From contig CP093829.1 of NCBI GenBank assembly GCA_033063855.1, positions 17,701,537 through 17,765,536 of the forward strand: 64,000 nucleotides of DNA. Direction: 5' to 3'. Below the pieces are notes generated by a model that saw only the letters and a list, made by a program, of their open reading frames with translations, was not told where the DNA came from and searched no databases. This document shows, piece by piece, positions 34,975-46,657 of the stretch (position 1 is its first letter; every line of letters starts with the position of its first letter). Position numbers and translations under genes: made by a program. Origin of the DNA: Smittia aterrima (taxonomy: Eukaryota > Arthropoda > Insecta > Diptera > Chironomidae).

Positions 34975-37900
34975 CTGTTTTGTTGTGCAAAAGAAAATCA
35001 TTTGATAAGCAAACACTCGACAAAAAGTTGTGGGAGGAATCGTTGAAGGACATAGAAAGTTTACGTAAATCATGTGAACGAGTCATCGGAGTTTACTAGT
35101 TCACGAGACTAAGCCGTGATTTTATATTAAAATTTCAATAAATATTTTTCTTATCTTCAGCTGTCGGAACAAACGAAAAATATTTTAAACTCGCATTTTG
35201 ATACAAAGCACGAGATTTATTAGAAGTTTCTTCTTAATAAGCATGAACTCTCATCAAATTGATTTGCAAAACTTTCCACTTTAATGTGCACGTGCAAAAT
35301 AATTTTTATATTGACAATACTTTTGAAAATAATTTTATTTGAGTGAAAATTCTATTGACTCAATAAAACAAATAAAATGCTCGGAAGGTGGGGCGGATAA
35401 TTGGATTTGATCATTTGTCAACTCACTCAGTCGTCATTTCCGGCTTTTCTTTAATATCACTTTTATCACAGGCAAATTTTCCTTCACTAAACGTTCAGAT
35501 AACGTTACCGAGCTGCCACCATAATTATTGGCAATTCTTGGAATTCTACGCGAGCTTAACTCGCGGTTCTGTCGATTTCTGATTCAATTAAACTAGAGCA
35601 GAGCGAACAAAGCGAGTTCTGTGTTTACGAAGATAAAAAAGTTTCCAAATTGTCTGATAAGGCGTTGAATTTGCGGAAAGTGCTTCGTTCACTCGCAAAA
35701 TAAACTCGTTGACAATATTTTGATAACTCAATCGCGTTTCACTTCAATTCACTTTTACAAAAAAAATTCTTTGAGCGACTTTTGCAAATAATTTTTCTTT
35801 TATCCTTTTTGACTTTCTCTCACAATCCGTGATCAAATATTTTATTTTTTTTTATTCGTGGAAAGGAAAGTAATTTCACTCTATCACCTCAACCGTCTCA
35901 GCCGCGACTGAATAATTTTTCGAAGCCGCTCATTGACTTTAAATGTGAAGAAATCAGCTGTGGAGCACAAGACGGATAACGTACAACGACAGACGAACTA
36001 AAGTTCTCTGCCAATGATGGTAATAATTATAGCATCGTAAATACACGTTCTGTTCTCTCACACGTCGTTGATTGAGTGCTCGCTGATATAAAGCTATTTT
36101 GAAATGTGTGCGAAAGCTGAGAGAAGGAAACTAAAGAAAATTAGTCAACATTTACATTTTTGAAAGTCTGAGTACACGAGCGGGAAATGAAATTGATCTC
36201 ATGAAGACGAATGTGATGGGGGAGTCAATATAATGTTGAAAGCTTGTCGATATTTCCTTATCGATTGGAAACAATTTGTTTTTTACTAAAGAAACAAGTT
36301 TGTTGTGCCATTCGTTTCCAAAAGCACTTGTGAAATTGCAAAGCAAACAGCCGGACAGTGACGCTAGACAGCAACAAAATCAGGAGATCACATGGTTACT
36401 AGAACTTTTCACCTCATCATCACAAGTGATCACGCAATTTGTTTTGAGTTAGGACCGGCGAGCTTTCAAATAATTCAAAACAATTTTCTAAGAATAAAAG
36501 CGCGCTCTCAATGCAACTTTCGTGAGAATTAATTTGTTGATCTCACTAGATTTCTCATTAAAAGTTCAATTGCTTTTCGATTCGCCGAAAACAGATACAG
36601 ATTCGTAAATCAATTAACTGAGCTGATAAAACATAAACAAAATGAGATTGGACTTTGTAACGAAGATTTTTTGTTTTATTTTTAGAGAGTTCACAATTAA
36701 ATTGACTGAGAATTCATATTTGAAGTTCTTCGTTTGCATCGTCACGTGCTCAGATAAAAGTTTCATGTTTTGACGCGAGTTTCGATAAATTGATAACAAT
36801 TAAGTCCAATGAGTCGATGCAGCGAGCGATCTGAGTTGAAGGATGTATGTCGATGATGATTTCCTGTAGCTATTAAAGCTTGAGTTGGAATGTTTATTGA
36901 TAAAACGTGGACTAATAGTTACAAGACATCTCCAGCTGTTCAATTAATCGAAAGACAGTGAAACTAGATTCGTGAATGAAGCTTTTCTCGATGTTAAACG
37001 GTTTGGCTTTCGTCGTTGAACTCAACGACGTCGTTCAATTGAATTTATCACCAACAAGTGATGAAAATTAATTATTTGTTGTTCACGCTATCTCGTAAGG
37101 AGAAAGAGAATTAGATTCGTGATAATCACGTGAACATATTTAAAAGAACTCTCGAAAGATTTCGATGATAACAGAATCATCCAAACTTGTTGTCTCTCCT
37201 TTGTCATCGTCGTTTCAAATCAAAAACTCGATTTGCAAATATTTTCAAAATTTAAATGAGATTGCTTGATCACGAGTCAGTGATTCTTATTTAATATCAA
37301 ACGTGCCCGTTATCCGAATCATAATCTCGCGAATTCTTATGAGAAATCTTGAGTTCTGTTGATATTCTCTTGACGTCTATCATCACATTATCCCACCTAG
37401 TGATAACTAAATGATTTTTCACAGCAACTGAAAATATTTGCTTAAATCTCTTCGCACTTAAGCATCGATCTTGATGACGCTTGTTAGCCTGTTGACGATA
37501 TCAGATCAAGTGTAAACTCGTTTGATCTCAGAATTCTTTCACGTTGAGTCTACAACAATTTTGTATGAACAATGATTCTGCTGTTTCGAAAATAGTCTCT
37601 CCAGTTTAATTGAGTCAAATATTGAAGGAGCTATAATTATCAAATTGAACAACAAAGCGCGTTGGAAACTTTAAAAACAAAGAATTCGTTTTTCTCAATC
37701 TCGTTTGTCAAGTAAATTTCATTCTTCCTTGTAAACTCTTGTAAACAAAAGCTTTCGATGAATTTTCATGAAAGCTCTGGAAAGCTTCAATCGAATTCTG
37801 ATCGAACGTTAAGCTTTCTGTTGTGAGCTTTGTCCTCGGAGGAAACTGAAATGTAAATTTATTCAACGTGTTGCGTTTCAATCCATCAACATGTGGGCGC

Positions 37901-38082
37901 GACCGTCTGGATTAAGGATTTCAAAGCACGCAATAACTTGTTACAACCTTTGACCACAATAAAAGTTTTCTTTAGTAAATTCGCTTTTCGCAATTTTTAT
38001 TCAGGTTTTGTGTTTTTATCTACACAAATAAAGTTTTATGAATTGAAAATGAAAATTGATGTTGTGTTGCTCACGACAAACT
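34975..38082. other. Upstream region of the sugar transporter; no gene assigned
   Basis: About 3.1 kb of AT-rich DNA between the transporter and the 3' end of maelstrom. It should contain the transporter's first exon and promoter. One weak candidate for the missing start exon is ATGATGAG|GTGAAA on the minus strand near 36412-36420, which has the right phase. No other gene is recognised. Confidence 0.5.
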
Positions 38083-39721
38083 TCAGTTTGTGAGATTAGA
38101 TTTAGTTCCACGTCCGCGACCCAAGTTTCGATCTTTTTGCGATGAAGAATTTTCAAATGATTTCAACCAAATTTCCTGGCTGCAAATTGTTTTGGCCCGT
38201 GACAAATTTGTTGAGCTTGGCTTCAATTCAGCTGGTTCTTCGTCAATCGAAATAGAAAGATTTTCCGTCGATGCAATTGATTCAACTTGTTCGAATCCTC
38301 GTTCAGCTCTTTGACGCAATAATTCTTTGAATTTTGGACGAGTCTTCATTACTCTGCTTACTAAGCTCTCCTCTTCCATGAAAGTTGATGTTGAAGTGTT
38401 GAGCTTGCTGTTCGATCCTGTTGGTCGCCATTTGTCGATTGAATCGTCGAGATCAGCATTCTTAGATCCTCCGAAAGATGACTCGGATAAAGGATGACTT
38501 TTACGATGACTCGAAATAGAAAAGTGATTTAACGAATCTGATTGGTTGAAAGACCAAATGGAAGCATTGAATGTGCTCATCAGTGGATCGTCTTCAGGTA
38601 TATTCTGAAGGTTTGGAGGAAAGTGTTGACCTGGAATCAACTGATCGATTTCCAAGCAGACATCAGCAAACATAAATCCCCATCTTTGAACTTTTGACAA
38701 GCAGCAGAAGTGCGACAAACTTTCTTGGACGTGGAAGGCACAACCGATCTCTGAATATTGATATTGATCTCTTGCCAACGTTTCCTTTGTCAATGATAGC
38801 GAAAAGTTCTTCTTTTTCGTTGGGCAATAACTGTTATAGAGACGATAAAGCAAGTAAGAAGTTGGATACACTCGAACCTTCAAATCTTCGTTGGATGTTT
38901 TGCTTTTGATCGCTTCCCAGGTCAAAACAGCTGCGTTGAGATCATCTTCAATGAATCCTTCTTCGACATAGAGCACGGGAAGTGATTCTTTGTCACATCC
39001 ACAGAATTTGAGGATTTTTGAGAGGATGACTTCGTAGTCTGTTTCTCCGGTAGCGTTTGGTGGCAGTGGAAGATTATGTGTCTTCTTCGAATGCATAGTA
39101 GCATCTGCAGCCTCTCCCAGAGGCAAATTGCCTGGATCGATGAGCATGTGAAGAGTATCGTAGACTCCTCTAGCTAATGAGAATTTTGACAAAGCAATCT
39201 CAGCTGGGAAGATTCCATGTTTGTTTGTTTGCACGAAGTAGGAAGTTGAGAAGAAAATGAATGTCAATGTTTCAAGTTCTGTGGAGTAGAAAGATTAGTA
39301 GAGACTTTAGATTTCGATGTGAAGTATCAAACCTCCTTGTTCGACTGCGCTTTGAAGAGTTTCGAGAATTGTCAATTTCATGACTTGAGCTCTGCGTTGA
39401 TCATCGGCCTTGCGTCTATCCAATTCATCGAAGGAGACACCGAATGAATTGTATCGCGGACCAAGATTTTGTTTGATATCTAAAGGTTTGTTTGAATATC
39501 GCTGACGCTCACTCACAGGCATTGTCTGAAAATATTTGAACATTGTAATTTGCCTTTAATTGAGTTTAACTTAATCTACTTACACTCCAGATTTCACCTG
39601 CTTTTATCTGAGCGATAGTCATGTCCATTTCATTTCCTTTATCTTTTTGCAATCGACGATATTCAAGGAGAAACATAAGGAAGGCATTTGGTTTGCTTTT
39701 CTTTGGTTTAGCGAGTTCCAT
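38083..39721 (-). CDS. mael: Maelstrom, piRNA-pathway protein (HMG box plus MAEL domain)
   Basis: Three exons: 39584-39721, 39333-39525 and 38083-39278 (508 residues). The HMG box is at the start (MELAKPKKSKPNAFLMFLLE ... ERQRYSNKPLD). The MAEL RNase-H-like domain covers about 110-310 and keeps the Glu-Cys-His-Cys type zinc cluster around EIGCAFHVQESLSHFCCL. The tail is Ser-rich and ends in an Arg/Gly patch (GRGRGTKSN). Maelstrom acts in germline nuage and the nucleus, supporting piRNA production and transcriptional silencing of transposons. The donor after exon 2 is GTTTGA, unusual but the only one that keeps frame into GELETLTFIFF. The promoter side contains one copy of the repeated block at 39900-40114. 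Confidence 0.93.
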
Positions 39722-39899
39722 TTTCTCTTATTTTGCTGTTAGTATCTGGAAGAACAAATGTTTTGATCATAAAAGAAGATGAAGCTTGAAGAAGACTAGA
39801 TATACGAACAATTTCCGATTTTTTTAATCAAATTCTTAGTGCGTTTGTAGAGAATAATTGGAGAGTTCCATCACTCCGGCCCAAACAAATTCTTTTCAA

Positions 39900-40114
39900 C
39901 TCAAATTTTTCAAAAATGCTGTTGAGAACCTAGGATGTCCCCTCGACTTTCCAATTGTCACAAGGATGTCCCTTCGAGAACTTAAAATGTTTCCGTTACA
40001 TTTACAGACCAAAAAAGGAAAATTCTAGGAAAAACCAGTAAGCAAAAAATAAATAAGAAATCCGCAATTAAACCAAAAAGCAAAAAAATAAAGCGTTCGC
40101 TGTTAATAGACATA
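39900..40114 (+). repeat. Repeated block, copy 1 (between maelstrom and zinc-finger-like locus)
   Basis: From CTCAAATTTTTCAAAAATG to TGTTAATAGACATA this stretch matches 60893-61060 in reverse complement with few differences. It carries an extra segment at about 39930-39978 holding a 15-bp direct repeat, AGGATGTCCCCTCGA and AGGATGTCCCTTCGA, flanked by GAGAAC on both sides. It begins about 180 bp upstream of the maelstrom ATG and ends about 170 bp before the ATG at 40284. Confidence 0.85.
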
Positions 40115-40283
40115 GTTTTGATGTTTAATTTGTTCGTTAAGGTCCTAGAAGTGCCGGTAACATCAAAATCATTCATCCCTGAATAATTAATCATATGAAA
40201 ACTGCTCACGTACCAATTTTTTAATATTTTGTACAAGTTCTGGATAAAAATTACGTTTCGAAGTCAATAATCAACAGCAAGAA

Positions 40284-40981
40284 TGGATCTGTGTGAAGTT
40301 TGTGGCGTCTTTGCTAGTGCTCAGCATATTAAAAAACATTTTCCAACATTCTTGTGTGATAAATGCGATTATTTGAATTAACGGTTTTAAATCTTTTCCG
40401 GCTGCTAGCTACGAAATGAAGCCCTAGTAAAAGGTTGGAAAACGGAAAAGGATGGAAATGCTGAACGTGTTCAACGTTTACATCAAGCAATAGTTCTGCT
40501 GAAGTACGGACATGATATGTTCAAGAAGACGTTGGGCAAAGACAGAAAGTTCGAGACTTCACATTTGTGTCATCAAAAAAATTGCTTCTCATTTTCGTGT
40601 ATAATAATTGAAACCATCGGCATGAATTGGCAAAGAAAATCATGCAACACACAGCAACTTGATTTTTAGCAGAAAGCGAAAACATGCGACGATCAAAACT
40701 TTTGTAATCCCCGATGCCACACGTTTTCGCTCCTCAACGACACAAATTTAATGACTGTTTCGAAGCCATTCAGAATCACAGAAGAGAACGCCATGGATGA
40801 GAACAGCACAATAATCTCGGATTTCGCAGAAGAGATCAACAATGACACACAAGAAATCGATGGGATCAAGGAAAAGGCAAGAAGAAACTTGAAGAGAAAA
40901 CTTGAGGAAAATTTGAAAAAGAAAAAGGAAGTCGATGTGGCCCTCCAACAATTGGCAAAGTTGAAACGAAATTTAATTTGA
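40284..40981 (+). pseudogene. Degenerate zinc-finger/coiled-coil locus
   Basis: Three protein-like pieces follow each other. The first (ATG 40284) reads MDLCEVCGVFASAQH with paired cysteines (CEVC ... CDKC) and stops after CDYLN at about 40381. The second, in another frame after the stop, runs from about 40410 to 40665 (NEALVKGWKTEKDG ... SHLCHQKNCFSFSC). The third, from about 40669 to 40981, has TCDDQNFCNPRCHTF and a Lys/Glu-rich coiled tail (LKRKLEENLKKKKE) ending at TGA. The repeated C-x4/5-C-x3-C pattern suggests a B-box-like or similar zinc-binding protein. The intervening AAT TAA and short gaps cannot be spliced normally (the only possible intron is about 25 nt). I read it as a broken gene, though a small real gene with unseen splicing is possible. 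Confidence 0.35.
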
Positions 40982-43900
40982 TTTCTCATACGATCAAAGA
41001 CATGATTATTAGTCATAAGTTCTAATCATAATTTTTTTGATATAAGTCTCAAAATATCTTCTAGTCAATGCAACTTCTAGTCAGTGCAATATAATTCAAG
41101 CAACAAGATGTAACGAAATCATTGGAACGCATTCGAAGACAATGAAGAAATTTCAACAGAATTGATCACTTTCTATTTTTAGGGTTTTTCATCCGAAGGA
41201 TGGAACACCCTATTATGGTCGCTTTGTCCGCGGTCCGTGATCCGTGGTCCGTGATTGAGATAACTCGCGAACGCAATGAGCTAGCGAATTGATTTCTTCA
41301 CCAGTCGATAGAGAATTGAAATTGGGACAAGAAATTTTGAGGATTTTTGGCTAGCTCATCAGGATCAGGCCCACGGGCCCAAAACCTGGAATCTCCATAC
41401 AAAAAGTCGATTTTTGCGAGTTCTGAGGATGAAAAACACTACAGAAAGTTGGGTACGAACTGCTACTGCTACTTGTTATTTTCACCTGAGAGCAAGCAAA
41501 ATAAGTTAAAGACATTGAATTATCATCTTTTGTAACAATCTTTATTCGTAATCATAATTTCACTAATCGATGCTATCAAAGTTTGTTCAAAGCTTAAATA
41601 CATTTCCATAACCAGCGATTGGCCGCTCGTCGTCAGATCCTTCAAAAGCATAGCGCGATCTAATCCGTGGACCTTTGAAGCTAAATTTAAGTCATTGAAA
41701 CGATAACAGAGATCCGTATCTCTGAAAATCGTTCTAGAAGACCTGACATTTTGTAACTTTCAATTCAAGAAAACTGAATGAATGATCTAAATTTTCACGC
41801 ACGAGTTGCCAGTTGTCTGGCAATAAAATCGCGATAATTTCAGTAAATCATAAATCATCCGACCACAGCAACAAGCAAATCGGCTTCTATCTTTTTGATA
41901 TACGTAAATTCGTTCGCTGTAGTTGAATGCTGACAAAGCATGACAAAGTATTTGGATTGCTGTACTCAAACTAAATGATCGATTAATTTGCCTAACATCG
42001 ACACGAAAAGCTTTATCGATTTTCTCTCAGTCCACAACAGAAATTTGAAGATTAAATGTGAATGCTTCCAACTGTGAAACCTTTTGGTCGAGGGCCAGCC
42101 GCTAATTCACCCTTAATGCACCCACCAAGAATTTAATGTTCTTATCCAAGTTATTTTACTCTCGTGGCGCCTGTCTGGTGCAAGGAAACTCATTCAGTTC
42201 TCTTCCTTTTCATTTTCGCACCGGAATTGCCTCCGAATTAATTCAAGATTAAAGTGATTTACATTTTCCTTTCGTTTCCCCGAATAAAAGTTTTCATTAC
42301 AGAACGACACGTTGTTGTCTGCTCTGTATAGCGTGAGAAGAGACGAGCGAACGGCAACAACAACAGCGCTCGGAAGGAATGGAAAAGCCAGCATTTTCCA
42401 TTCAATTGTTGTACGGCTCGTTTCTCAGTTCCGAGTGAGACTTTCAATCAGACAGACCTTTTCGTTTCCTTCTCGCGCTTTGTGTAACTCAGAGCTTTTA
42501 TTAGTAATTGCACAAGCATTCAAGTGACAAACAAATAAAGTTTGACAAAGTGTTAAAGTTAAATTCATAAAAGAAACGGTAAATAAAGATTTCGGTAAAT
42601 TTTCCTGACTGGAAGTTTTTATAGATCGTGACACACTTTCCTCCTTCCCGGAAAGAAAATCTCGCAACCGGTTTTAGAGTTTAGACTTATAATGGAAAAT
42701 TCAGCACATTAACTTGTTCATGTAATAGGCGAGTGCTGTTATCACGCGACGCTCCATTTGTTGATTTCCACGCTAAGCTTAAATAATATTTTGCGATAGC
42801 GAGTCGCGGCTCGTAAAATTCAGTTTACGAGTAGTGTTGGAGACAACCTAGTTGAATTATTTTGACGTCAATTAGAGTAATGAGACGATCCTAGAAGCTT
42901 TATGCTTGTCGCGTGCCGACAGATGTTGAAGCTCTCATCGAGGCGATGGAATTTCGGAGAAAAAATATTGATTTCTCTTTTTGTCTGGTTCAAGGCTTCA
43001 ATATCTCTCTGTGGAGTCCATAGCGTGGACTCAATCATGCCACGATGACCTGCAATCTGCTAAATGCTTAACTTAAATTCTATGAATTATTTAATAGAGT
43101 GAATGTCAAAATTCGTTCACCTCAGAACTCGCTCTCGATATTGAAAAACTCGCAAGTTCCACGTCGCCTTCGATTTCATTGTTCTCGCATAATTAAGCAT
43201 CAAACTCATTTAAAAGCGGAAACTGAAGTTGATTGCATAATTCTGATGTCTTGACTCATAAGTTCTGCCAATGTTTCTCATTCTTTTCACGAGTGATTGA
43301 GCATGAGAGTCGTTTCAGGTACAAGCCGGCGACAGTTCCGCAGTAAAATCTGCAGTCGAATCAATAGAATCTTCTTCGATTCACTGACGATAAGAATGCA
43401 GAGCTCACGAAATTCCAGTGGAACGACAAACTTTCGCTTTCGGTTGAAAGTGAAACTGAAATAAAATAAATGATTCATGATCCTTGAACCCAATTAATGA
43501 GCCTGAGCCGTGAAAATTTCATTTAGGCTTGTTTTCCTCATGTTGATAGCTTCTGTACAACAAAGAGATTTTATTTAGGTCACGGCGAGGAGCGAAGTCA
43601 ATTTATTTGTTGGTAGGATAATCACGAGGGCATGTCGAACAATTATCTGTACGCCGCACTCTCGATAGTTAAATAAACTATGAAGTTACGGAAATCGGGC
43701 ATAAATCGATTTTTCTCTCAGAAATAACTTTTTTCGGAGTTCAGTGGCTGACCAAGTGTAAAAGCTTTTTTCTCTTTGAAAGAATGTGTTGTCTTGTCAT
43801 GGAACGGCCAGCCTATCAACAACAACAACGTGTAGAATGAAACGTTTTCCATGTAATTTTCCAATGAGAACAATAGCAGAGCAGCTCTAAATAGACTTTG

Positions 43901-44228
43901 ATTTCGTTTCAATTATTTTTTCTTATTGATTTTTAAAGAGATTGCAAAGTAAGACGTTTTATTAACTTTCATTAAAAGAAACTCGTTGAAGTCTCCTTCC
44001 AGTCTCTCGTTACCTCTCGCGTGTTGTTGTGGAATTTTCATGAATGAAGTTCCGACGATAAAAGGAAAATTAGAGAGCGCGATAAATTTACAAAAGGCTC
44101 TAATCGGATGTTTTCAATCAATGGGAACAATAAAAGAATTTCCTGTGCAAACTTGGAATAAGAAGCTCAAACCAGTTGAGTTATAATTAAGTGCTTTCAA
44201 TAATTAATTTCCTTCTCGCCTCTAGAAA
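40982..44228. other. Intergenic region with repeat block, no gene assigned
   Basis: About 3.2 kb before the calcyphosin-like gene. The hairpin-rich block at 41181-41400 is listed separately. The remainder is AT-rich; open frames near 42.2-42.7 kb and 43.3 kb overlap each other on both strands and show no family resemblance. Confidence 0.55.
41181..41400. mobile_element. Hairpin-rich repeat block, possible non-autonomous element remnant
   Basis: It opens with a near-perfect hairpin at 41181-41211 (AGGGTTTTTCATCC, loop GAA, GGATGGAACACCCT). GC-richer iterated TCCGTGATCCGTGGTCCGTG follows (about 41234-41253). A further inverted pair is ATGAGCTAGCG (41276-41286) / GGCTAGCTCAT (41349-41359), and a GGCCCACGGGCC palindrome lies near 41369. 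The composition contrasts with the surrounding AT-rich DNA. No transposase, full terminal repeats or target duplication are visible, so the element type is unknown. Confidence 0.4.
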
Positions 44229-45041
44229 ATGGCTAACCGACCAGTCTCAGCTATGTCTCGTCACGAGACTGACTTGATTAATAAAAGTCGACGAATGCTT
44301 GCGTCGGGACGTGTTGAGGATTCTGTTGAGAAGTTGCGACATTTGTGTTTAGCTAGAGGAGCTTCAGGTGAAGAAAACTAATAAGTAACTCGAACTCTTT
44401 TGAGATTTAGAATATTTCAGGAATTCTTGGACTCGGAAGATGTTTCCGCAGAATCGACGACAACGGAGACAAAGCTCTGAGCTTAGAAGAATTCTCAAAA
44501 GGTTTGGGCGATTCTGGCCTCGAAGTGAGCGACGATGAAGCTGCGGAAATCTTTAATCAGTTTGACACTGATGGAAGTGGAAGTATCAATATGACAGAAT
44601 TTTTGATTGGGATTCGAGTAAGGGAGTAGAAGTTTCCTGCATTTATTTACTGTCTTAAAGGATTATCTTTCAGCCCTTCATGTCGGAGTCTCGCAAGAGA
44701 ATTGTAAATCAAGCTTTCTTGAAGTTGGACAAAACTGGAGACGGTGTCATCACTCAAGAGGATTTGAAGTGAGAAAATCTTTTCCTCAAACATTTGATTT
44801 TTCTCATTTTCTTTTTCACTTAAGGAACATCTATTCTGTTCGAAATAATCCAAAGTACATGAGCGGCGAAGAGACCGAAGAGCAGATTTTGACAAAGTTC
44901 CTTGCTAACTTTGAAGAAGGTGGCCACGTCGACGGATCAGTTACTCAAGAGGAATTTGAAAACTATTACGCAGCAATCAGTGCCTCAATTGATAACGACG
45001 GATATTTTGATTTAATGATCCGTCAAGCTTATAAGCTATAA
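44229..45041 (+). CDS. Capsl: Calcyphosin-like EF-hand calcium-binding protein
   Basis: Four exons: 44229-44367, 44421-44617, 44674-44768 and 44825-45041 (215 residues, typical for CAPS/CAPSL). N-terminal MANRPVSAMSRHETDLINKS is followed by LRHLCLARGASGILGLGRCF, a family hallmark. EF-hand loops: DDNGDKALSLEE (about 60-71), DTDGSGSINMTE (about 96-107) and DKTGDGVITQED (about 132-143), all with acidic ligands at positions 1, 3, 5 and 12. A fourth, weaker hand lies near DGSVTQEEF. Calcyphosin-like proteins are calcium sensors; CAPSL is enriched in ciliated cells of vertebrates, while the function in insects is unclear. AATAAA at about 45285. Confidence 0.92.
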
Positions 45042-46217
45042 GCTTTAAACAGTTTTACAAGTTCGCACTTTTCAAGAGTGCTTTATTAATCAATCTTACC
45101 GTGCCATCATTAAAAATATTATGAAAAGCCGTCGACGACTCGTCACAGCTGAAAGAATGCAAATTCGACGAAAGGAATAAGATTCTAAGAGTTCGTTTTT
45201 CCCCTATTAATCAAGATGTGCGTGTTCATGACAAATTAATTTCTAAAAACATGTTCAAAAAGCTTTTGAGCTTTTAAGATTGAAAATAAATCTAAATTCA
45301 ACAAAAGCTTTTTTCAATTTTTTTTTCTAATATTGTGGTGAGATATTCAAACTCACCAAAATAAAAAAAGTACAAATTTAATCGAAAAACACGAATTGTC
45401 GCGGAAATTCAAGTTTAATTTATTTCGTCTCTGAACTAGAGTAAACGCTCGAGGTAATGACAATAAAGACATCTAACGAAAAGTGAAGAAAATGATAAAA
45501 TTTCAAGAAACTGTAGAAACAGAAAAAATATTTTCCATTTGTGCGATAAAGTTGGGCGAGATTGCTCTCGACATAGCGGATTGTAGCAAAGCAGCTGACG
45601 ACTGTTGTTTTAAGATTGTCAAACATCTACGCAAATTACATCATAACGCTTTATGTGGGAATTCTATCGTTTGAAACATCTGATTGTTTAACATTGACCA
45701 CACGATCTGCTTTTACAATTGACATGATCAAAATGTGTCAGAGACAAAGAAAAGTCTCTGGATTTCTTTAATGTTCAAGGCCATTAGGTGATTGATATTT
45801 AATTATTTGAAGAAGAGCGCGCGGAGGAAATAGATGTATGCTCAACATCCACACATCGCACTGACCCATCATGAATCTAAAAATATATCGCGAGACGAGA
45901 GAAATGTGTAACGACTCGAGGCGCATTCGAGTATAACATCATTTGAATTAAGGTCAAAAGTGGAAAAAAGATTCTTGAAAGAAACTTTCCGACCATTAAA
46001 TTTATTAGTTGCGATAGGTCAAATGTTACCTAAAATTACTTTTCTCGCGATAATTATGAAAGTGATAAGAACAGTTCGTGGTTATTCCCTTGTGAATCAT
46101 CAATGACAAAAATAATTTGTGTTTACTCGTACAACGAATGCGTCGTGAAATTCATCATTTACGTTTTTTTGTTGCGCAGGTCAGACATACAATCACCAAG
46201 TAGTTCAATAAAATAAA
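45042..46217. other. Intergenic region, no gene seen
   Basis: 3' UTR of the calcyphosin-like gene (AATAAA near 45285) and the upstream region of the LITAF-domain gene. Two opposed short open frames at about 45420-45674 overlap each other and match no family I know. Confidence 0.6.
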
Positions 46218-46657
46218 ATGAGCAAGCAAGATCCGCCACCTTCTTACGGGTTTGTACCGCCTCCTTCTGCTCCTCCAAGTTATTTCCAAGGTAAGCTAAT
46301 TTAGAAATCGCATTTTCATCTAATGATACTCAAAATTTATCTTTAGCTGTCAACGGAGTGAACGCCGCAGCTCCGCTAACTCCACAACAACCGATTTTGA
46401 CCGCTCAGCATATCGTCACGTCAGTGATTCCTCTTGGACCACACTCAACGCATACAATCTGCCCGTCGTGTGGAATTGAAATTAATACAAAGACACGGAA
46501 GTCTCCTGGAGTTATCGCTTATGTCAGTGGATTCCTTATCGCAGTGTTCGGTTGCTGGCTTGGCTGCTGTCTAATTCCTTGCTGTATCGATGAATGCATG
46601 GATATTCATCATCAATGTCCTGCATGCGGGAGCTATCTAGGACGACACCGTCGTTAA
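46218..46657 (+). CDS. LITAF-domain membrane-associated protein
   Basis: Exons 46218-46290 and 46347-46657 give 127 residues. The N-terminus is proline-rich with PPSY motifs and PSAP (MSKQDPPPSYGFVPPPSAPP), the sites that in LITAF recruit Nedd4-type ligases and TSG101. The LITAF domain follows: CPSCG, a hydrophobic membrane-inserted stretch (VIAYVSGFLIAVFGCWLGCC), CCIDECMDIHH and the closing CPACGSYLG, together forming the split zinc knuckle. Proteins of this family sit on the cytosolic face of late endosomes and lysosomes and aid protein sorting. Insects often have several copies; I cannot name the exact orthologue. AATAAA near 46973. Confidence 0.93.

Noticed and set aside
40693..41016. 107-residue minus-strand frame rich in Phe and Ser
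   Set aside because: It is the complement of the Lys/Glu-rich coiled tail at 40751-40981, a typical antisense shadow.
42194..42667. Several 60-80 residue frames on both strands
   Set aside because: Mutually overlapping with Ser/Arg/Phe-biased composition; nothing supports a gene.
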